NCBI RefSeq assembly: GCF_012927245.1
Contig: NZ_JABBGE010000002.1
Span: 434,001-498,000 of the forward strand
Length of the DNA: 64,000 nucleotides
Source: Streptomyces sp. R302
GTDB taxonomy: Bacteria; Actinomycetota; Actinomycetes; Streptomycetales; Streptomycetaceae
Reading direction: 5' to 3'
The first letter of the stretch is position 1. Every line of letters begins with the position of its first letter. The notes below the pieces were generated by a model. It saw nothing but the letters and a program-made list of their open reading frames with translations. It did not search any database and was not told the origin of the DNA. The translations under genes were made by a program, and so were the position numbers. Of the stretch, positions 53,219 to 62,341 are shown piece by piece.

Positions 53219-56200
53219 CTATCCGGCGCCGGAGGGTGCCCCGCCCAGCAGGATCGCCTCCAGGTCGGCCCGCCCGGGCAGCCGGGCCGGCCGGGCCACC
53301 TCGCCCGTCCGTACGTAGACGAAGGCGGCGGCCACCTCCTCCGGGTCCAGGCCGTGCTGCTCGGCCCAGGCGAGCCGGTACAGCGCCAGCTGGAGGGGGT
53401 CGGCGGTGCGGTGGTGACTGGTCTTCCAGTCGACGATCTCGTACGCCCCCGAGTCCGGGTCCCGGTAGACGGCGTCGATCCGGCCCCGGACCACCCGGCC
53501 CGCCAGCGTGAGGTGGACGGGGACCTCCACGCGGTACGGGGTGCGGTGCGCGTACGGGGTGCGCGCGAAGGCCTCCTTGAGCTCCTCCAGGTCCCGCTCG
53601 TCGGCGATCTCCGGCTCGCCCGCGAAGTCCTCGCCGCCGGGGAGCTCGTCCGGGGCGAGGAAGGGCAGCGGCAGCTCCTCGAAGCGGGACTCCACCCACG
53701 CGTGGAAGCGGGTGCCGCGGCGGGCCGCGGGCTGCGGGCGCTGGGGCATGGGCCTGGCCAGCTCCCGGGCGAAGGCGTCCGGATCCTCGGCGAGGCGGAT
53801 CACCTGGGAGGCGGAGAGGTAGGCGGGGAGGAGGACGTCCCGGGTGGTGGCGCGCGTGCGGTGCAGCTCCGCGGTGAGGGCGGTGAGGTCCTTGTCCCAG
53901 GAGGCGATGGTGCGGGCCTCCTCCGGAGTGAGCCCGTGCTCCCGGGGGTGCGGGATCGCGTCGGCCGGGACGGCGCGGTGCCCGGGCTCGCCGTGCGGGG
54001 CCGGGGTGCCCGGGGGCTCGTCGTACGGAGCCTCCTCCGGCTCGTACGGAGGCTCGTCGTACGAGGGCTCGTCGGACGGGGGCTCGTCGTACGCGGCGCC
54101 CCCGGGCTCGTACGGGGGCTCCTCCGCGAGGTCGCCGGGGAGCCAGAGGCCCTCGGCGGGCCGGTCCGGGAGGGCCGGGGCGGGGCTCGGCCGGGTGACG
54201 CGGCCGTCCTGCGAGGGAAGCGCCCGGAGGGCGGCCCTGACGTGCTCCGCCGCCCGCCTGCGCCGGGCCAGGGCCTCCTCGTCGAGCGGGAGGGGCCAGG
54301 GGAGGTCGCCGGTGGCCTCCGCCAGGAGGGGGTTCTCCTCGTCCTTCTCCGGGGCTTCCGCCCATGCCTCGATGTCGCCGTGGCCCTGCTCGCAGTGGTC
54401 GTACAGGGCCTGTATGAAGGCGGAGGGGCCCCGGGGCTTCTTCTGGGAGGGGCCCCACCAGTGGGCGGAGGCGAGGAGGAGGGTGCGGGGGCGGGTGAAG
54501 GTGACGTAGCCGAGGCGGAGTTCCTCGGTGTGCTGGTGGTCCGTCATCGCGGCCTTGAAGGACTTCATGGCGGCGGCGTCCCAGGTGTCGAGGTCCGGGA
54601 GGGTCGCCGCGTCGCCGCGCAGGGCGTGCGGGAGGACCTGGGGCTGGGAGGTCCAGGACTCACGCGCGCGTGCGGACGGGAACTGGCCGGCGACCAGGCC
54701 GGGGACGGCGACGACGTCCCACTCCAGGCCCTTCGACTTGTGGGCGGTGAGGACCTTCACGGTGTTCTCGCCGCCCGGCAGGGCGTTGTCGAGGCCCTTC
54801 TCGAACTGGACGGCGGTGCGCAGGAAGCCGAGGAAGGCGAGGAGGCTGGCCTCGCCGTCGAGGGAGGCGAAGCCGGCGGCGACGTCCAGGAAGTTGCCGA
54901 GGGTCTCGCGGCGGCGGGCGGCGAGGGCGTGCGGGGAGGCGGAGAGTTCGACCTCCAGGCCGGTGACGTTCAGGACCCGGTGGAGGACGTCCATCAGGGG
55001 GTCGGCGAGGGAGGCGCGCAGGGAGCGCAGCTCGGCGGCGAGGTGCGCGAAGCGGACCCGGGCCTCGGCGGAGAACGGCAGGCCGTCGCCGGGGTGGCCG
55101 CCGGAGTCGAGGAAGGTGTCGAGGGCGTCGGCGAGGGAGGTCACCTCGGCGGGGTCGACGCCCTCGACGGCGGCGGCGAGCCGCTGCCCCGGGTCGGGGT
55201 CCGTGCCGCCGTGGTGGACGAGGAGGCGGGCGCGGCGGCCGAGGAGGGCGAGGTCGCGGGGGCCGATGCGCCAGCGGGGGCCGGTGAGGAGACGGACCAG
55301 GGAGGCGTTGGCCCCGGGGTCCTGGAGGACCTCGCAGACGGCGACGAGGTCGGCGACCTCGGGGAGGTGGAGGAGGCCGGAGAGCCCGACGACCTCGACG
55401 GGGACGCCGCGGGCGACGAGCGCCGCCTGGATGGCGGGGAAGTCGCCGGCGGTGCGGCACAGGACGGCCATGGAGCCGGGCTCGCGGCCGGTGCGGACGA
55501 GATGGGCGAGGGAGTCGGCGAGCCAGTCGAGCTCCTCCGTGTGGGTGGGGAGGAGGGCGATGCGGACGGTGCCGTCGGCCTCGGCGCCGGGCGCGGGGCG
55601 CAGCGCCTCCACGCCCGCGTGCATCGCGCGCAGCGGGGTCGCGAGGCCGTTGGCGAGGTCGAGGAGGCGGCCGCCGCTGCGCCGGTTCTCGGAGAGGGAC
55701 TGGCGGTGCGCGGGGGTGCCGTCGGCGTGCGGGAAGTGGTCGGGGAAGTCGTCGAGGTTGGCGACGGAGGCGCCGCGCCAGCCGTAGATGGCCTGGCAGG
55801 GGTCGCCGACGGCGGTGACGGGGTGGCCGGTGCCCTGGCCGAAGAGGCCGGAGAGGAGGAGCCGCTGGGCGACGGAGGTGTCCTGGTACTCGTCGAGGAG
55901 GACGACCCGGTACTCGTCGCGGAGGATCGCGCCGACCTCGGGGCGGGTGGTGGCGAGGCGCGCGGAGAGGGCGATCTGGTCGCCGAAGTCGAGGAGGTCG
56001 CGGGAGCGCTTGGCGGCCCGGTAGCGGGTGACGAGTCCGGTGAGCTCGCGGCGGGCGGTGGCCGTCTCGGGGAGCTTGCGCAGGTCGTCGTTGGTGAGCC
56101 TGGCCTCGGCGAGGGCGGTGAGGAGCTCGGTGTCGTACGCGAGGAGCTCGGCGGGCTCGACGAGGTGCTCGGCCAGTTCGGCGTCGAGCGCGAGGAGGTT

Positions 56201-56734
56201 CTCGACGAGGGTCGGGAAGGACTTGGTGAGCGCGGGGTACGGGCCGGGGGCCTCGCGGAGCACGCGCGCGGCGAGCTGGTAGCGGGTGGCGTCGGCGAGG
56301 AGCCGGGAGGTCGGTTCGAGGCCGATGCGCAGGCCGTGGTCGGTGAGGAGCTGCCCGGCGAAGGCGTGGTACGTGGAGATGCGGGGCTCGCCGGGAGGGT
56401 TGTCGGGGTCGACCGGGTCGGGGTCGGTGACGCCGGCGCGGACGAGCGCGGTGCGGACGCGCTCGGCGAGTTCGCCGGCGGCCTTGTTGGTGAAGGTGAG
56501 GCCGAGGACCTGCTCGGGGGCGACCTGCCCGGTGCCGACCAGCCACACGACCCGGGCCGCCATCACCGTGGTCTTGCCGGAGCCGGCTCCGGCCACGATG
56601 ACCTGCGGGGCGGGCGGCGCGGTGATGCAGGCCGTCTGCTCCGGGGTGAAGGGAATGCCGAGGAGCTCGTTGAGCTGCTCGGGGTCGGTGATGCGTGCGG
56701 TCACCTTGAAGAGGCTAACCGGGCGCTCGGACAT
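53219..56734 (-). CDS. adnB: AdnB-type recombination helicase-nuclease subunit
   Basis: 1171 residues from ATG 56734; GTG 56704 is an alternative start. UvrD-type motor: VIVAGAGSGKTTVMAARVVW (Walker A), LGLTFTNKAAGELAERV, VLLDEYQDTSVAQRLLLSGL (Walker B), AVGDPCQAIYGWRGASVANL and LTAHKSKGLEWDVVAVPGLV. The C-terminal RecB-like nuclease has YRDPDSGAYEIVDWKTSHHR (D-x-K motif) and a QLALYRLAW motif. No iron-sulfur Cys set is seen, as expected for AdnB. Between motor and nuclease there is a Tyr/Asp/Glu/Pro repeat (about 54003-54120). With AdnA it resects double-strand breaks. Confidence 0.9.
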   Translation of the reverse strand: MSERPVSLFKVTARITDPEQLNELLGIPFTPEQTACITAPPAPQVIVAGAGSGKTTVMAARVVWLVGTGQVAPEQVLGLTFTNKAAGELAERVRTALVRAGVTDPDPVDPDNPPGEPRISTYHAFAGQLLTDHGLRIGLEPTSRLLADATRYQLAARVLREAPGPYPALTKSFPTLVENLLALDAELAEHLVEPAELLAYDTELLTALAEARLTNDDLRKLPETATARRELTGLVTRYRAAKRSRDLLDFGDQIALSARLATTRPEVGAILRDEYRVVLLDEYQDTSVAQRLLLSGLFGQGTGHPVTAVGDPCQAIYGWRGASVANLDDFPDHFPHADGTPAHRQSLSENRRSGGRLLDLANGLATPLRAMHAGVEALRPAPGAEADGTVRIALLPTHTEELDWLADSLAHLVRTGREPGSMAVLCRTAGDFPAIQAALVARGVPVEVVGLSGLLHLPEVADLVAVCEVLQDPGANASLVRLLTGPRWRIGPRDLALLGRRARLLVHHGGTDPDPGQRLAAAVEGVDPAEVTSLADALDTFLDSGGHPGDGLPFSAEARVRFAHLAAELRSLRASLADPLMDVLHRVLNVTGLEVELSASPHALAARRRETLGNFLDVAAGFASLDGEASLLAFLGFLRTAVQFEKGLDNALPGGENTVKVLTAHKSKGLEWDVVAVPGLVAGQFPSARARESWTSQPQVLPHALRGDAATLPDLDTWDAAAMKSFKAAMTDHQHTEELRLGYVTFTRPRTLLLASAHWWGPSQKKPRGPSAFIQALYDHCEQGHGDIEAWAEAPEKDEENPLLAEATGDLPWPLPLDEEALARRRRAAEHVRAALRALPSQDGRVTRPSPAPALPDRPAEGLWLPGDLAEEPPYEPGGAAYDEPPSDEPSYDEPPYEPEEAPYDEPPGTPAPHGEPGHRAVPADAIPHPREHGLTPEEARTIASWDKDLTALTAELHRTRATTRDVLLPAYLSASQVIRLAEDPDAFARELARPMPQRPQPAARRGTRFHAWVESRFEELPLPFLAPDELPGGEDFAGEPEIADERDLEELKEAFARTPYAHRTPYRVEVPVHLTLAGRVVRGRIDAVYRDPDSGAYEIVDWKTSHHRTADPLQLALYRLAWAEQHGLDPEEVAAAFVYVRTGEVARPARLPGRADLEAILLGGAPSGAG

Positions 56735-56777
56735 TCCCGTCCGGTACGGCTCCCACCTGCGGATTCTCTGCGCAGCG

Positions 56778-57590
56778 TCAGGCGGCGGTGCCGGGGTCGA
56801 GGCGGGAGAGGTCGACGGTCTCGTCGGCGGGCGGGGCGGTGACCTTCACCGGGCGGTCGAACTCGGAGAGGGTCATCGAGCCGGGTTCGTCGCCGCCGGT
56901 CCTGACGACCTGGCGGATGTACGGCTTGCCCTCCTGGGCGACGGAGACCGTGGTGGTCTCGCCGGACTCCTTCTCCACGAGGGTCGCGACGGGGGTGCCG
57001 TCGATCTCGCGGTCGGGGCCGCGGGTGAGGCCGGAGCGGCCGTCCCGGTCCTTGCCGAGGTCGTCGAGGAGCGAGTCGAGGTCGCAGATCTCGCCGAGGT
57101 CGGCGCTGCCGGCCTGGCCGGGGGCGATCTTGAGCCAGCGGCCCTTGACGAGTTCGATGACCGGGGCGATCTGGTTCTCGGGGACTCCCTGGGCGGTCAT
57201 GGAGATCCGCCAGAAGGCCTCGTCGCCCTTCATGTAGGTGACGCCGTCGAGCCGGCGGAGTTCGGCGTCGCCCTCGTCGACGCCGATGCGGCCCTGGCAG
57301 GAGCCCTGGTCGTCGACGGAGAAGTCGACGTCGAGGTCCTGTTCTTCGGACACGACCTGTCCGGTCATGCGCAGGGAGTCGGCGGAGCGGGTGGCGTCGA
57401 CGGCCCGGTCGGCGATCTCGGCGGGCGTGAGCCCGTCGAAGGGATCGGGGGTCGGGGCCGCGGCGGCCGGGGCGGGGGCCCCTGGGGCCGTCGCCGCCAA
57501 GGCCGCCGCCGGCGCGGGGACCGCGACGGCGGCGACGGCGCACACGACGGCCGCGGCGCGGAGCTTCCGGTGGCCGGACTGGGACCGCAT
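56778..57590 (-). CDS. Secreted LppX/LprAFG-like protein (second of pair)
   Basis: 270 residues from ATG 57590. A signal peptide (LRAAAVVCAVAAVAVPAPAA) is followed by Ala/Pro-rich sequence but no lipobox, so it should be secreted rather than lipid-anchored. The mature region matches the LppX_LprAFG/LolA-like pattern: DPFDGLTPAEIADRAVDATR, SCQGRIGVDEG, VTYMKGDEAFWRISM and GRWLKIAPG. Members carry hydrophobic ligands or lipids in a half-barrel. It is a paralogue of the upstream gene, spaced 77 nt, and lies between adnA and adnB. Confidence 0.82.
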   Translation of the reverse strand: MRSQSGHRKLRAAAVVCAVAAVAVPAPAAALAATAPGAPAPAAAAPTPDPFDGLTPAEIADRAVDATRSADSLRMTGQVVSEEQDLDVDFSVDDQGSCQGRIGVDEGDAELRRLDGVTYMKGDEAFWRISMTAQGVPENQIAPVIELVKGRWLKIAPGQAGSADLGEICDLDSLLDDLGKDRDGRSGLTRGPDREIDGTPVATLVEKESGETTTVSVAQEGKPYIRQVVRTGGDEPGSMTLSEFDRPVKVTAPPADETVDLSRLDPGTAA

Positions 57591-57667
57591 ACGAGCCTCC
57601 TCGTCCCCCCGGACCCTGTCACCAGGGTCGCCCCACGCGCGCGTGGCCGCTACTCGGTGCCGGAGGG

Positions 57668-58444
57668 TCAGCTGCCGGCGCCGGCCTTCATCAGCGCCTC
57701 CATGTCCATGACCTGGTCGGCCGGCGGGGCGGTGACGTTCAGCGGCTTGTCGTAGTCGCTGAGGGTGACCGTGCCGGGCTCGTCGCCGCCGGCGGTGACG
57801 GAGCGGAGGATGTACGGCTTGGCGGAGTCCTTGGCCACGTACAGCGTGGTGGTCTCGCCCTTCTTGTCGGCCTTGCTCTTGAGGACGACGGTGGCGGTGC
57901 CGTCGACGTCGGCGTCGGCCTCGCGGGTGAGACCGGTGGTCTCGGTCTCCTTGTCCATGTCGGCGAAGATCGTCTTCAGGTCGCAGAACTCGCCCAGGTC
58001 GTTGGAGTCGGCGTCCTTGGCGGGGAGCTTCATCCAGCGGCCGTTGAGGAGGGTGGCGATGGCGCCGGCCTCCTCGGCCGAGGAGCCGTCCTCGCCGGCG
58101 GTGCCCTTGTAGAAGGCGTCGTCGCCCTTCATGTAGGTGAAGCCGCCGGTGCGCATGACCTCGGCCTTGCCGCCCTCGGCCATGGACATGGAGCCCTGGC
58201 AGGTGCCCTTGTCGTCGACGGAGAAGTCGAGCTTCATGTCCTTGCCGTCGTCCTTGCCCTCGCCCTTCATGTGGACGGAGGTGGCGGCCTTGGTCGTCTC
58301 GACGGCCTTCTTGGCGATGTCGTCGGCGGAGAGGCCCGCGAAGGGGTCGGCGGCCTTGTCGTCGCCCTTGCCGCAGCCGGTGACACCGGCGACGACGGAA
58401 AGACAGATCGCCGCGGTGGCCCAGAGCTTCCGGTTGGCCCTCAT
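57668..58444 (-). CDS. LppX/LprAFG-like lipoprotein (first of pair)
   Basis: 258 residues from ATG 58444. Its signal peptide (LWATAAICLSVVAGVTGC) ends in a lipobox with Cys at residue 24, so it is membrane-anchored. The mature part parallels the neighbour: DPFAGLSADDIAKKAVETTK, GTCQGSMSMAEGG, GFTYMKGDDAFYKGT, NGRWMKLPAKDAD and EFCDLKTIF, with GDEPGTVTLSDYDKPLNVTA near the end. Probably exposed on the membrane and binding lipid or another hydrophobic ligand. It sits 160 nt after the adnA stop. Confidence 0.85.
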   Translation of the reverse strand: MRANRKLWATAAICLSVVAGVTGCGKGDDKAADPFAGLSADDIAKKAVETTKAATSVHMKGEGKDDGKDMKLDFSVDDKGTCQGSMSMAEGGKAEVMRTGGFTYMKGDDAFYKGTAGEDGSSAEEAGAIATLLNGRWMKLPAKDADSNDLGEFCDLKTIFADMDKETETTGLTREADADVDGTATVVLKSKADKKGETTTLYVAKDSAKPYILRSVTAGGDEPGTVTLSDYDKPLNVTAPPADQVMDMEALMKAGAGS

Positions 58445-58604
58445 GCGCGTACTCCTCAGCGTGCTTGGTGGTGCTTTCGGCGTGTTCGAAAGCGAAGATT
58501 CACAGCTTTTCTTGACGGCGACCTTATGGGGTGCCGCCCACACAGAGACAAGCCGGGGTCGCCAAAGGATGCACGGACGGAAATGTGACTCCGGTCACTG
58601 CCGC

Positions 58605-61600
58605 TCAGTCGACGACCTGGCGGCCTTCCGGTCGGGCGCTGCAGGCGGCGCGGAAGGAGCAGTTCGCGCAGTGCTGTCCGGCGGTCGGGGTGAAGCGCTC
58701 GTCGAGGACCCTGCCCGCGGCGGTGGCGAGCAGTTCGCCGACCCACTCGCCGTCCGGCGGCCGCTGGGCCTGCACCTTGGGCAGGGCGTCGCCCCCCTCC
58801 TTCTTGGGGGCGGCCTGGCGCAGCTGGACGAGTTCGGCGCCGCCGGGTTCGGGGCGGCGGCCGTCGAGGACGTCGTCCAGGGCGCCCTCGCGGACGGCGA
58901 GCTGGTAGACGGCGAGCTGCGGGTGGTGGGCGACCTCGTCCCGGGTGGGCGCGGACTTGCCGGTCTTGAAGTCGACGACGTACGCCCGGCCCTCCGCGTC
59001 CGTCTCGACGCGGTCCATGGAGCCGCGGATGCGGACCTGGTACGCGCCCGCGTCCAGGGTGACGTCGAAGCCGTGCTCGGAGGCGGCGGGGGTGCGGCCG
59101 CCGCGGTCCATCACGTGCCAGCGCAGGAAGCGTTCGAGCGCCACGCGCGCGTGCTCCTTCTCCTGCGCGGACTTCCAGGGGGCATCGAAGGCGAGGGCGT
59201 CCCACACGGTGTCGAGGCGGGCCATGAGGACGTCGAGGTCGGCGGGGGTGCGGCCGGAGGCGACCTCGTCGGCGAGGACGTGGACGACGTTGCCGAAGCC
59301 CTGCGCCGCGGAGGCGGGTTCGGCAGCCTTCACCTCGCGGCCCAGGAACCACTGGAGGGAGCAGGTGGCGGCGAGGTTCTCCAGGGCGCTCGGGGAGAGC
59401 GCGACGGGCCGGTCCCGGTCGCGCAGCGGCACCTCGCCGCGGGTGGGCTCGTACAGCCCCCACCAGCGGTCCGGGTGGGCGGCCGGGACCATCGGCTGCC
59501 CCTCCTCGTCGCTGAGGGCGGCGAGGGTGGCGAGGCGGCGGGCGGCGGCGTCGCGGAGCGCGGGCGAGGCCTCCGGGTCGACGGTGGTGGCGCGCAGCTC
59601 GGCGACGAGCGCGGAGACGGCGAGCGGGCGGCGCGGGCGGCCGGGCACCTCCTTCGGCTCGGTGCCCAGCTCGGCGAGGAAGCGGGAGGGCTGGTCGCCG
59701 TCCTCGGCCGGGGCCTTCACGGCGGTGACGACGAGCCGTTCGCGGGCGCGGGTGGCGGCCACGTAGAAGAGGCGGCGCTCCTCGGCGAGGAGGGCGCCCG
59801 CGGTGAGGGGTTCGGCGAGGCCGTCCCGCCCGATGCGGTCGGCTTCGAGGAGGGAGCCGCGGCGGCGCAGGTCGGGCCAGAGGCCCTCCTGGACGCCGGC
59901 GACGACGACGAGGCCCCACTCCAGGCCCTTGGAGCGGTGGGCGGTCATCAGCCGGACGGCGTCCGGGCGGGTGTGGCGGCGGGTCAGGGTGTCGGCGGCG
60001 ATGTCCTGGGCGTCGAGCTCCTCCAGGAAGTTGAGGACGCCGCGGCCGCCGAGCCGTTCCTCGGCGCGGGCGGCGGTCTCGAAGAGGGCGCAGACGGCGT
60101 CGAGGTCGCGGTCGGCGTTGCGGCCGGCCGGGCCGCCGCGGAGGGCGGCGCGCTCCAGCCGGGCGGGCCAGGGGGTGCCGTTCCAGAGCAGCCAGAGGAC
60201 CTCCTCGGCGGTGCCGCCGCCGGCGAGGAGGGTACGGGCCTCCTGGAGGAGGCGGCCGAGGCGGAGCGCGCCTCGGGTGTGGGCGGGATCGTGGGCGGCG
60301 AGGCGCTCGGGTTCGGCGAGGGCGCGGGTGAGGAGGACGTCGGAGGGGGGCGGGAGGCGGTCGCCTGCGGCGCGGTGCTCTTCTCTGAGGGCGCGGCCCA
60401 GTCTCCGCAGGTCTGCGGGGTCGACGCCGCCCAGTGGTGAGGCCAGGAGTTCGAGCGCCGTCTCGACCGGGAGCCAGGGCTCGGGTTCGGACGCCGGTGC
60501 GGGTTCGGGCTCGGGGGCCGGTTCGGCGCCGTGGTCGGTTGTGCCCACCCGTTCCTCCCCCAAGGACTTCGTCCAGGGGGGACCCCCAGCGGAACGCCTG
60601 CCCACAACCTGGGTCGCTACCGCCCTCAGCGCCAGCAGCAGCGGTGCCACCGCCGGTTCGTGGCGCAGCGGGGTATCGGCCGTGTCCGTTTCCACGGGGA
60701 TTCCGGCTGAGGTGAGGGCTCGGCGGAGAGAGGTGAGGGGGGCGGCGGCGCGGGTGAGGACGGCCATGTCGTGCCAGGGGACGCCGTCCTCCAGGTGGGC
60801 GCGGCGCAGCAGGTCGGCGATGTTCTCGGACTCGGCGGAGGCGGTGGGGTACGTGTACGCCTCGGCCCGGCCTCCGTCGCGTACCGGCGACAGCTCGCGG
60901 TGGGCGCGGACGGCGGCCGCGGGCAGCCGGGTCAGCGGCATGCGCCGGGTGAGCTGGCGGGTGGCGGCGAGGAGGCCGGCGCCGGCCCGGCGGGAGGTGC
61001 CGAGGACGCGGACGGGGGCTCCGCCGAAGGCGGCGGGGAAGTCGAGGATGCCGTTCACGTCGGCGCCGCGGAAGGCGTAGATGGACTGGTCGGGGTCGCC
61101 GAAGGCGACGACGGTGTTGCGGCCGCCGCCGGTGAGCGCGGTGAGGAGCCGGACCTGGGCGGGGTCGGTGTCCTGGTACTCGTCGACGTAGACGGCGTCG
61201 TACGCGGGGAGGGTGATCCGTTCGGCGAGGAGGACGGCCCGGTGGACGAGCTCGGTGTAGTCGAGGACGCCCTGGAGGTCGAGGACGTCGAGGTACTCGG
61301 CGAGGAAGCCGGCGGCGGCCTTCCAGTCGGGGCGGCCGACGCGTTCGGCGAAGCGGCGCAGGGCGTCGGGGCCGAGGCCGAGTTCGCGGGAGCGGGCGAG
61401 GACGGCGCGGACCTCGTCGGCGAAGCCTCGGGTGGTGAGGCAGGCGCGGAGTTCGTCGGGCCAGCGGACGCCGCCGGTCCCGGTCCGTTCGAGGTCGATC
61501 TGGCCGGCGAGGAGTTCGCGGACGGCGAGGTCCTGCTCGGGTCCCGAGAGGAGCCGGAGGGGTTCGGCGAAGAGTTCGGCGTCCTGGTGGGCGCGGATGA

Positions 61601-61988
61601 GGGCGTAGCAGTACGAGTGGAAGGTGGTGGCCTGGGGCGGGCGGCGGCCGCCGAGCCGGGTGGCCATGCGGTCGCGGAGTTCGACGGCGGCCTTGCGGCT
61701 GAAGGTGAGGACGAGGATCCGCTCGGGGTCGGTGCCGCGTTCCATGCGGGTCGCGACGGCCTCCACCAGCGTCGTCGTCTTCCCGGTGCCGGGTCCGGCG
61801 AGGACGAGGAGCGGTCCCCGGTCGTGCTCAACCACCGCCCGCTGGGCTGCGTCCAGCTGAGGGGGATCCACCGGGGCCGGCGCCGAGCGCACCAGCCGGT
61901 ACGCGCCGGGGGTCCGCTGCCTGCCCGCGCCCGGGTACGGCTGTCCCCGGTGCGGCGGCGTCGGCCGGGTGGTGGAGGAGGAACTCAC
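58605..61988 (-). CDS. adnA: AdnA-type recombination helicase-nuclease subunit with Fe-S nuclease
   Basis: 1127 residues from GTG 61988. Motor: LLVLAGPGTGKTTTLVEAVA (Walker A), ILVLTFSRKAAVELRDR, AVYVDEYQDTDPAQVRLLTA (Walker B), VAFGDPDQSIYAFRGADV and LMTAHRSKGLEWGLVVVAGV. C-terminal RecB nuclease: AYVVDFKTGKSAPTRDEV (D-x-K), HPQLAVYQLAV, and four Cys placed as in AddB/AdnA iron-sulfur nucleases (AATCSLQWF ... QHCANCSFRAACSA). A palindromic interspersed element (60554-60589) is embedded in frame in a Pro/Glu-rich linker. In mycobacteria AdnAB processes double-strand breaks. Confidence 0.9.
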   Translation of the reverse strand: MSSSSTTRPTPPHRGQPYPGAGRQRTPGAYRLVRSAPAPVDPPQLDAAQRAVVEHDRGPLLVLAGPGTGKTTTLVEAVATRMERGTDPERILVLTFSRKAAVELRDRMATRLGGRRPPQATTFHSYCYALIRAHQDAELFAEPLRLLSGPEQDLAVRELLAGQIDLERTGTGGVRWPDELRACLTTRGFADEVRAVLARSRELGLGPDALRRFAERVGRPDWKAAAGFLAEYLDVLDLQGVLDYTELVHRAVLLAERITLPAYDAVYVDEYQDTDPAQVRLLTALTGGGRNTVVAFGDPDQSIYAFRGADVNGILDFPAAFGGAPVRVLGTSRRAGAGLLAATRQLTRRMPLTRLPAAAVRAHRELSPVRDGGRAEAYTYPTASAESENIADLLRRAHLEDGVPWHDMAVLTRAAAPLTSLRRALTSAGIPVETDTADTPLRHEPAVAPLLLALRAVATQVVGRRSAGGPPWTKSLGEERVGTTDHGAEPAPEPEPAPASEPEPWLPVETALELLASPLGGVDPADLRRLGRALREEHRAAGDRLPPPSDVLLTRALAEPERLAAHDPAHTRGALRLGRLLQEARTLLAGGGTAEEVLWLLWNGTPWPARLERAALRGGPAGRNADRDLDAVCALFETAARAEERLGGRGVLNFLEELDAQDIAADTLTRRHTRPDAVRLMTAHRSKGLEWGLVVVAGVQEGLWPDLRRRGSLLEADRIGRDGLAEPLTAGALLAEERRLFYVAATRARERLVVTAVKAPAEDGDQPSRFLAELGTEPKEVPGRPRRPLAVSALVAELRATTVDPEASPALRDAAARRLATLAALSDEEGQPMVPAAHPDRWWGLYEPTRGEVPLRDRDRPVALSPSALENLAATCSLQWFLGREVKAAEPASAAQGFGNVVHVLADEVASGRTPADLDVLMARLDTVWDALAFDAPWKSAQEKEHARVALERFLRWHVMDRGGRTPAASEHGFDVTLDAGAYQVRIRGSMDRVETDAEGRAYVVDFKTGKSAPTRDEVAHHPQLAVYQLAVREGALDDVLDGRRPEPGGAELVQLRQAAPKKEGGDALPKVQAQRPPDGEWVGELLATAAGRVLDERFTPTAGQHCANCSFRAACSARPEGRQVVD
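60554..60589. repeat. Palindromic interspersed element inside adnA
   Basis: It has the same form as the element at 35898-35929 (a C5 run, GACTTCGTCC, a G6 run, ACCCCCA). It is read through in frame by adnA, adding a segment about AGGPPWTKSLGEER in the linker. Short inverted flanks (CGTTCC near 60550, GGAACG near 60591) border it. Confidence 0.7.
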
Positions 61989-62341
61989 GTGGTGGGCCGG
62001 TCCTGGTCGGTGGTGATGTGGTGCGGGCGGTGCCGGTGACGGCGGAGGTGCGGGGAGGGGTCCGGAGCCGGGCTCGCGTACGCGCGCGTGCCGGGTCTCG
62101 TACACCTGTCCACACCCCGGCCCGGTCCGCCGGATCCGTCGGATCGGTGGAAGCCGTCGGATCGGTCGAACCGGTCGCCGCGGGCGGCGTGCCCGTCGAC
62201 GTTACGCGATCCCGGGCGGTCGCGGGCCCCGGTCTCCAGGACCGGACGGCCCGGGTTCCCGGCGCCACCAGGGAGGTACTCGCGGGTGTGAGATCCCGCA
62301 CGCGCGCGTGGCACCGTTCCCCGCGCCGCTCGCGGCGCGGG
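61989..62341. other. Gap of about 350 nt between adnA and the ATL gene, no gene seen
   Basis: No supportable coding region: frames here have no Shine-Dalgarno and extend the adnA frame with Pro/His/Arg-rich text. The stretch holds short repeats of GGATCGGT and two ACGCGCGCGTG-type palindromes (near 62080 and 62298). It probably contains the adnA promoter, which I could not identify. Confidence 0.5.

Noticed and set aside
53219..56734. A plain UvrD/PcrA helicase
   Set aside because: It carries a C-terminal RecB-type nuclease domain (VDWKTS) and pairs with an Fe-S partner gene, so it fits AdnB better.
61985..62341. N-terminal extension of AdnA or a small gene upstream
   Set aside because: The frames are Pro/His/Arg-rich with no Shine-Dalgarno, and GTG 61988 gives a normal AdnA start.
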